From NCBI GenBank assembly GCA_965365655.1, contig CBDUCN010000183.1, positions 1-10,375 on the forward strand: a stretch of 10,375 nt of DNA, in the 5' to 3' direction. The position numbers and the translations under genes are program-made. How positions within the stretch are numbered: position 1 is the first letter of the stretch; every line of letters begins with the position of its first letter. The notes under the pieces are model-generated. The model had not been told where the DNA came from, ran no database searches, and saw only the letters and a list, made by a program, of their open reading frames with translations. Below are positions 5,925-10,375 of the stretch, in pieces. This stretch comes from JBFHNV01 sp965365655 (lineage in GTDB: Bacteria; Pseudomonadota; Gammaproteobacteria; HK1).

Positions 5925-6842
5925 ATGAAACTGATCGTGCATGGCCAGCAGGCCTTCGGAAAGAGCGTGCTGGAGGCGCTGCTGGACCGCGGCGACGAGG
6001 TGCTCGGGGTGTACTGCGAGCCCGACCGTGAGGGTCGTCCGGCAGACCCGATCAAGACCTTCGCCGAGGAGAAGGGGGTACCGGTGTTCCAGCCGGCGTC
6101 GTACCGCAAGGCCGAGACCCACGAGCAGATGGCCTCGCTGGGCGCGGACCTGTGCGTGATGGCCTACGTGACGCTGTTCGTGCCCGAGGAGGCGCTGAAC
6201 ATCCCGACCCACGGCTCCATCCAGTACCACCCGTCGCTGCTGCCCCTGCATCGCGGCGGCAGCTCCATCAACTGGCCGATCATCTGGGGCGAGACGAAGA
6301 CCGGGCTCAGCATCTTCTGGCCCGACAACGGCCTCGACGAGGGCCCGATCCTGCTGCAGAAGGAGGTGGCCATCGGCGACGACGACACGCTGGGCAGCCT
6401 TTACTTCAACCACCTGTTCCCGATGGGCGTGTCGGCGCTGCTGGAGAGCGTGGATCTGGTGCGCGACGGCAAGGCGCCGCGGGTGGACCAGGACCATTCC
6501 CGGGCCACCTACGAGGGCTGGTGCCGCGGCGACCTGGTGCGCATCAACTGGCACATGCCCACCCAGGTGACCTGGAACCTGATCCGCGGCTGCAATCCGC
6601 AGCCCGGCGCCTGGACCACCTTCGACGGCACGAAGGTGAGCCTGTTCGACTCGCGCAAGGTGCACGAGCCGAAGAGCGTGCAGCCGGGTCAGGTGGTCGC
6701 GATCGGCGACGCGGGCGTGCACGTGGCGACCGCCGACGGCCAGATCCTGGTCGAGCGGCTGCGCCCGGACGGCGGCAAGAAGGTCGCCGCCGCCGAGTGG
6801 GCCGCGGAGGTGGGTCTGAAGCCGGGAGCGCGCTTCAAGTAG
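5925..6842 (+). CDS. Formyltransferase resembling 10-formyl-THF dehydrogenase hydrolase domain
   Basis: A 305-residue soluble protein with an N-terminal formyltransferase fold (about 1-180) and the C-terminal OB-like formyltransferase domain (about 205-300). YHPSLLPLHRGGSSINW (101-117) and SIFWPDNGLDEGPILLQKE (129-147) match the hydrolase domain of ALDH1L1/10-formyltetrahydrofolate dehydrogenase closely. His102 and Asp138 are the expected catalytic pair. The Asn of the NxHxSLLP motif of methionyl-tRNA formyltransferase is Gln100 here, which argues against Fmt. The likely reaction is release or transfer of the formyl group of 10-formyl-THF; the carrier-protein and aldehyde dehydrogenase domains of the animal enzyme are absent. 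GGGAGGAG at 5909-5916 lies 8 bases before the ATG. It probably shares a transcript with the thioesterase. The link to formyl-CoA/formate metabolism through frc is inference. Confidence 0.88.
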   Translation: MKLIVHGQQAFGKSVLEALLDRGDEVLGVYCEPDREGRPADPIKTFAEEKGVPVFQPASYRKAETHEQMASLGADLCVMAYVTLFVPEEALNIPTHGSIQYHPSLLPLHRGGSSINWPIIWGETKTGLSIFWPDNGLDEGPILLQKEVAIGDDDTLGSLYFNHLFPMGVSALLESVDLVRDGKAPRVDQDHSRATYEGWCRGDLVRINWHMPTQVTWNLIRGCNPQPGAWTTFDGTKVSLFDSRKVHEPKSVQPGQVVAIGDAGVHVATADGQILVERLRPDGGKKVAAAEWAAEVGLKPGARFK

Positions 6843-6859
6843 CGCCCGGCAGGTGCGCA

Positions 6860-6889
6860 GCGCGGTCGGCGGCTCGCCGCGGACCGCGC
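6860..6889. terminator. Hairpin between convergent formyltransferase and PanE-like gene
   Basis: GCGCGGTC (6860-6867) pairs with GACCGCGC (6882-6889). After one G-G mismatch, GCGG (6869-6872) pairs with CCGC (6877-6880) around loop CTCG. This gives a stem of about 12 bp in the 54-base gap between convergent stop codons, fitting a bidirectional terminator. A T tract is lacking. Confidence 0.65.
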
Positions 6890-6896
6890 GCGACCG

Positions 6897-7991
6897 TCAG
6901 TCGTCGCCGCCCGCGGCCGCCATCGGCGGGGGGCCGTACTGCATCGCCCGCCAGTCCGCGACCGGCGGCGGCCCGGCCGGTGGATCGACGGGCTGCGCCG
7001 CGACCTTCACGCCTTCGTCGTGCACCGTCTTCGACAGCAGCTCCACCGCCGCGTAGATCGCGCCGATGCACGGCGTCGGCGTGCCGGTGAGCGCGCCCAG
7101 CTCCACCACGGCGCCGATCAGGGCGTCGGTCTCCAGGCGCTTGCCGGCCTCCAGGTCCTGCAGCATCGAGGTCTTGTGCCGGCCCACGCGCTCGGCGCCC
7201 GCGATGCGCTTCTCGAGCGGCACCCTGAAGGTCACGCCCAGCTTCTCCGCGACCGCCTGCGCCTCGGCCATCATGTTCGCGGCCAGCTCGCGGGTGAGCG
7301 GGAAGCGGCAGATGTCCTCCAGCGTCGCGTGGGTGAGCGCGCTGATCGGGTTGAAGGTCATGTTGCCCCAGGCCTTGAGCCAGATCTCGGAGCGGATGTC
7401 CTCCAGCACCGGCGCCTTGAAGCCGGCGCGCGTGAGCAGCGCGGAGAGGTCCTGCACCCGCTCGCTGATGCTGCCGTCCAGCTCGCCGAGGGCGAATCGG
7501 GTGCCCTCCACGTGCTCGATCACGCCCGGCTCGGTGATCGCCGCCGCGGGGTACGCGACGGAGCCGATGATGCGCTGCGGCTCGAAGGTCGCGGCCAGCT
7601 TGCCGTCCGGGTCCACCGCGCGCAGCACGTGGCCCTCGTACGGGCCGCCCAGGCGCTGGAAGTACCACCACGGCAGGCCGTTCTGGGTGGTGAGCAGGAT
7701 GGTGTCGGGGCCGAACAGGCTGCGCACCTCGTCCGCGACGGGCGCGATCTGGTGCGCCTTCACGCCGAGGATCACCAGGTCCTGCGGCCCCAGCTCGCTC
7801 ATCCGGTCCGTCGCGCGCACGTCCCGCGCGAGCTGCACCACGCCGTCGTTGCGGATGAACTTCAGGCCCTTGCGCCGGATCGCGTCCAGGTGCGCCCCGC
7901 GCGCCACCAGGCTCACGTCCTCGCCGGCGTGCGCCAGCCCCGCCCCCAGCATGCCGCCGATCGCGCCGGCGCCCACCACACAGATCTTCAT
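6897..7991 (-). CDS. 2-Dehydropantoate 2-reductase (PanE/ApbA) family protein
   Basis: A 364-residue NAD(P)-dependent reductase of the ketopantoate reductase family. The Rossmann motif GAGAIG is at 7-12. Arg31, Lys78 (VKAHQ) and Asn104 (TQNGLP) sit where E. coli PanE binds NADP(H), and Lys206, Asn210 (LKAWGN) and Glu287 (LETD) match its catalytic Lys176, Asn180 and Glu256. HKTSMLQDLEAGK is a family hallmark. The family proper ends near residue 325; a Pro/Ala-rich tail of about 40 residues follows, unlike the ~303-residue E. coli enzyme. The start is set by GAGGAGGTG just upstream of the ATG at 7991, although the frame is open to 8054. It may make pantoate for coenzyme A, or reduce another 2-oxo acid or acyl-CoA; a PanE-family member in Methylobacterium reduces oxalyl-CoA. 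The precise substrate is unresolved. Confidence 0.9.
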   Translation of the reverse strand: MKICVVGAGAIGGMLGAGLAHAGEDVSLVARGAHLDAIRRKGLKFIRNDGVVQLARDVRATDRMSELGPQDLVILGVKAHQIAPVADEVRSLFGPDTILLTTQNGLPWWYFQRLGGPYEGHVLRAVDPDGKLAATFEPQRIIGSVAYPAAAITEPGVIEHVEGTRFALGELDGSISERVQDLSALLTRAGFKAPVLEDIRSEIWLKAWGNMTFNPISALTHATLEDICRFPLTRELAANMMAEAQAVAEKLGVTFRVPLEKRIAGAERVGRHKTSMLQDLEAGKRLETDALIGAVVELGALTGTPTPCIGAIYAAVELLSKTVHDEGVKVAAQPVDPPAGPPPVADWRAMQYGPPPMAAAGGDD

Positions 7992-8082
7992 GACACCTCC
8001 TCGGGCGGCGCGCTCCGCTGCGCCGCCGACGTGCTTTTCGATACCCGCGGGCACCTCGCCCGCGCCATGCCGGTCCCCACCG

Positions 8083-8096
8083 CCGGTCGCGACCGG
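8083..8096. promoter_or_regulatory. 14-bp palindrome upstream of PanE-like gene
   Basis: CCGGTCGCGACCGG is a perfect 14-bp palindrome about 92 bases upstream of the PanE-like start codon and next to the AT-richer stretch likely to hold the promoter. It is a candidate operator for a dimeric regulator. Palindromes of this kind are also favoured by high GC, so support is modest. Confidence 0.3.
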
Positions 8097-8267
8097 GAAT
8101 TACTTCGTTGGCTAAGGGTATGGAATCACGGACCGCCGCCGCGGCCTATTCGACGTGTCAATAGTGAGTATTGCTGCGACGCATCACGGGGAACGCGCGT
8201 CCTCGACGCGCTGCCTGCGCGGCGGGTACGGGGACCGGCCGCGGCCGCCGGACGGCGCACCACCGTG

Positions 8268-8289
8268 CCGGGCAGGAGAAGGCGCCCGG
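8268..8289 (-). terminator. Possible ppsA terminator stem
   Basis: On the - strand a 6-bp GC stem (CCGGGC/GCCCGG, 8289-8284 with 8273-8268) with a 10-base loop begins 8 bases after the ppsA stop codon. No T tract follows. The position fits a terminator; the stem is short. Confidence 0.3.
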
Positions 8290-8297
8290 GGGGGGCC

Positions 8298-10375
8298 TCA
8301 GCCGACCTCCTCGCCGCCGAGGTACAGCCAGGTCTGCACCACGGTGTCGGGGTTCAGGCTGACGCTCTCGATGCCCTCCTCCATCAGCCAGCGCGCGAGG
8401 TCCGGGTGGTCCGACGGCCCCTGGCCGCAGATCCCGACGTACTTGCCCTGGCGCCGGCAGGCCTGGATCGCCTGGTGCAGCAGCGCCTTCACCGCGTCGT
8501 CGCGCTCGTCGAACAGCCCCGCGACCAGCCCCGAGTTGCGGTCCAGCGCGAGGGTCATCTGCGTGAGGTCGTTGGACCCGATGGAGAAGCCGTCGAAGTG
8601 CTCGAGGAACTGCTCGGCCAGGATCGCGTTCGACGGCACCTCGCACATCATCACGATGCGCAGACCGTTGCGCCCGCGCTCGAGGCCGCCCTCGGCGAGC
8701 AGGTCCAGCACCGCGCGGGCCTCGCCCACCGTGCGCACGAAGGGCACCATCAGCTCCACGTTGGTGAGCCCCATGTCGTCGCGCACCTTCTTCAGCGCCC
8801 GGCACTCGAGCTCGAAGCACGGGCGGAAGTCGTCGGACAGGTAGCGCGACGCGCCGCGGAAGCCCAGCATCGGATTGGCCTCCCGCGGCTCGTAGACCTC
8901 GCCGCCGACGAGGTTCGCGTACTCGTCGCTCTTGAAGTCCGAGAGCCGCACGATCACCGGCTTCGGGTGGAACGCGGCCGCGATGGTGGCCACCCCCTCG
9001 GCGAGCTTCTCCACGTAGAACTCGACCGGGCTCGCGTAGCCGCCGATCAGCGCGTCCACGCGCGCGCGCAGCCCGGGCTCCAGCCGGTCGTGCTCGAGCA
9101 GCGCGCGCGGGTGCACCCCGATCATCGCGCCGATGATGAACTCCAGGCGCGCGAGGCCCACGCCCGCGTTCGGCAGGCGCCGGAACTGGAACGCGCGCTC
9201 CGGGTTGCCGACGATCATCCCAAGCTTGAAGGGCAGCTTCGGCATGCTCTCCACGCTCAGGCGGCGCACCTCGAAGGGCAGGTCCCCGGCGTACACGTAT
9301 CCCGTGTCCCCCTCCGCGCAGGACACCGTCACCGGCGCGCCGTCGGAGACCTTGTCGGTGGCGTCGCGGCTGCCGACCACCGCCGGGATCCCGAGCTCGC
9401 GCGCGATGATCGCGGCGTGGCAGGTGCGCCCGCCGCGATTGGTCACGATGGCCGCGGCGCGCTTCATGATCGGCTCCCAGTCGGGATCCGTCATGTCCGT
9501 GACCAGCACGTCGCCGGGCTGCACCCGCTCCATCTGCGACGGGTCCAGGACCAGCTTCGCGGGCCCCGCCCCGATGCGCTGCCCGATGCTGCGCCCTTCG
9601 GCGAGCACCGGCCCGCGCTCGCGAAGCTCGTAGCGCTCCACGTGCTGGGCGTCGCTGCGGCTCTCCACCGTCTCCGGGCGGGCCTGCAGGATGTACAGGC
9701 GGCCGTCCTCGCCGTCCTTGGCCCACTCGATGTCCATCGGGCGCCCGTAGTGCTGCTCGATGGACACCGCGTAGCGGGCGAGCTGCTCCACCTCATCGTC
9801 CTCGAGCGAGAAGCGCCGCTGGTCCGCCTCCGGGACCTCCTCGATCGCGACCCGCTCGTCGCCGCCGCGCGCGTACACCATCTTCAGCGCCTTGCTGCCG
9901 AGCTCGCGGCGCAGCACCGCGGGACACCCTGCGGCGAGACCCGGCTTCCACACGTAGAACTCGTCCGGGTTCACCTGGCCCTGCACCACCATCTCGCCGA
10001 GCCCCCAGGCCGAGGTGATCAGCACCACGTCGCGGAAGCCCGACTCGGTGTCCAGCGTGAACAGCACGCCGCTGGAGGCCAGGTCGCTGCGCACCATGCG
10101 CTGCACGCCCACCGACAGCGCGACCTGCATGTGGTCGAAGCCCTGGTGCACGCGGTACGCGATCGCGCGGTCGTTGAACAGCGACGCGTACACCTCGCGC
10201 ACGCGGGTCAGCACCTCGTCGATGCCGCGCACGTTCAGGAAGGTCTCCTGCTGGCCGGCGAAGGAGGCCTCGGGCAGGTCCTCGGCGGTGGCCGAGGAGC
10301 GCACCGCGACGGCGGCCTCCGCGTCGCCGGCGACCAGCGTCGCGAACGCCTCGCGCAGCTCGGCCTCCAGCGCGT
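8298..10375 (-). CDS. ppsA: Phosphoenolpyruvate synthase, N-terminus beyond window
   Basis: Cytosolic PEP synthase makes PEP, AMP and phosphate from pyruvate and ATP for gluconeogenesis. About 691 codons are visible against about 792 residues in E. coli, so roughly 100 N-terminal residues are missing. The frame is open to the right edge with no stop. A GTG at 10302-10304 begins the VRSSATAEDLP motif and is internal, not the start. The ATP-binding domain (VRSSATAEDLP, FAGQQETFLNV, YGRPMDIEWAKDG) comes first. The phosphohistidine domain follows with GGRTCHAAIIARELGIPAV (catalytic His codon 9417-9419). The C-terminal PEP/pyruvate barrel has LSDFKSDEYANLVGG and ICGQGPSDH (active-site Cys codon 8427-8429), ending in SLNPDTVVQTWLYLGG. 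It matches E. coli PpsA almost block for block from memory. Nothing appears damaged. The PanE-like gene follows on the same strand after about 300 bases. Confidence 0.98.
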   Translation of the reverse strand, partial: ALEAELREAFATLVAGDAEAAVAVRSSATAEDLPEASFAGQQETFLNVRGIDEVLTRVREVYASLFNDRAIAYRVHQGFDHMQVALSVGVQRMVRSDLASSGVLFTLDTESGFRDVVLITSAWGLGEMVVQGQVNPDEFYVWKPGLAAGCPAVLRRELGSKALKMVYARGGDERVAIEEVPEADQRRFSLEDDEVEQLARYAVSIEQHYGRPMDIEWAKDGEDGRLYILQARPETVESRSDAQHVERYELRERGPVLAEGRSIGQRIGAGPAKLVLDPSQMERVQPGDVLVTDMTDPDWEPIMKRAAAIVTNRGGRTCHAAIIARELGIPAVVGSRDATDKVSDGAPVTVSCAEGDTGYVYAGDLPFEVRRLSVESMPKLPFKLGMIVGNPERAFQFRRLPNAGVGLARLEFIIGAMIGVHPRALLEHDRLEPGLRARVDALIGGYASPVEFYVEKLAEGVATIAAAFHPKPVIVRLSDFKSDEYANLVGGEVYEPREANPMLGFRGASRYLSDDFRPCFELECRALKKVRDDMGLTNVELMVPFVRTVGEARAVLDLLAEGGLERGRNGLRIVMMCEVPSNAILAEQFLEHFDGFSIGSNDLTQMTLALDRNSGLVAGLFDERDDAVKALLHQAIQACRRQGKYVGICGQGPSDHPDLARWLMEEGIESVSLNPDTVVQTWLYLGGEEVG

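Larger units (their letters stand above)
7992..8297. other. Intergenic region between PanE-like gene and ppsA
   Basis: About 306 bases lie between two - strand genes. I see no credible gene. It holds a 14-bp palindrome (8083-8096), a CGGCCGCGGCCG palindrome (8236-8247), an AT-richer stretch around 8098-8175 with the small inverted repeat CAATA-GTGAG-TATTG (8159-8173), and a possible terminator stem for ppsA (8268-8289). The PanE-like gene probably has its own promoter here, but I could not place one convincingly. Confidence 0.65.

Noticed and set aside
5849..6031. 60-codon frame overlapping the thioesterase end and formyltransferase start
   Set aside because: It overlaps two well-supported genes, lacks a good RBS and shows no motif.
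5925..6842. Methionyl-tRNA formyltransferase (fmt)
   Set aside because: The NxHxSLLP Asn is replaced, the blocks match the FDH hydrolase domain better, and no def or rsmB neighbour is present.
8156..8161. Perfect TTGACA on the - strand upstream of the PanE-like gene
   Set aside because: No -10-like hexamer lies 15-19 bases downstream; the sequence there is GC-only. I therefore do not call a promoter.
8158..9726. 522-codon frame on the - strand inside ppsA
   Set aside because: It is a shifted frame of ppsA with low-complexity Arg/Ala/Gly composition. PpsA motifs are continuous in the other frame.
10302..10304. GTG as a possible ppsA start codon
   Set aside because: It lies inside the conserved AVRSSATAEDLP motif, and the frame continues without a stop to the window edge with PpsA-like sequence.

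Overview
This window comes from a GC-rich bacterium (about two thirds G+C by eye), most likely a pseudomonadote. The Frc, PpsA and PckA proteins resemble the Oxalobacter/E. coli versions as I remember them, genes are densely packed, and most have clear Shine-Dalgarno sites. I cannot fix the class or genus from the sequence alone. I see no phage, CRISPR, tRNA or rRNA features. The only repeats are three copies of one short intergenic repeat at the left.

Layout. At 1-248 there is a head-to-tail pair of a roughly 143-bp repeat (copy A cut by the window edge, copy B complete). A YfdW-type formyl-CoA:oxalate CoA-transferase gene (frc, 266-1540) follows, then a third, inverted repeat copy (1549-1691), so frc is tightly bracketed by an inverted repeat. 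Next come a tandem-domain universal stress protein (1725-2588) and a HAD hydrolase of the 2-haloacid dehalogenase type (2687-3403), both on +. A terminator-like hairpin separates the HAD gene from the convergent pckA (ATP-type PEP carboxykinase, 3440-5092, -). An intergenic region of about 340 bp with a candidate pckA promoter and two hairpins separates pckA from a divergent pair on +. That pair is a hotdog-fold acyl-CoA thioesterase (5434-5859) and a stand-alone formyltransferase resembling the hydrolase domain of 10-formyltetrahydrofolate dehydrogenase (5925-6842). Another strong hairpin lies between the formyltransferase and a convergent ketopantoate-reductase-family gene (6897-7991, -). 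After an intergenic region of about 300 bp comes ppsA (PEP synthase, -), whose first ~100 residues lie beyond the right edge.

How the genes may work together. PckA (oxaloacetate to PEP) and PpsA (pyruvate to PEP) are the two PEP-forming entry points of gluconeogenesis. Frc handles oxalyl-/formyl-CoA, the FDH-hydrolase-like protein handles formyl-tetrahydrofolate, and a PanE-family protein is known in Methylobacterium to act as an oxalyl-CoA reductase. Together these suggest, as inference only, a neighbourhood for growth on C1/C2 acids such as oxalate, formate or glyoxylate feeding into PEP. Oxalyl-CoA decarboxylase (oxc), the usual partner of frc, is not in the window.

The most unusual features are the frc gene enclosed by inverted, hairpin- and G-quadruplex-capable repeats, the free-standing FDH-hydrolase-like protein, and an ATP-type PEP carboxykinase with an altered TGRSPKDK-type signature.
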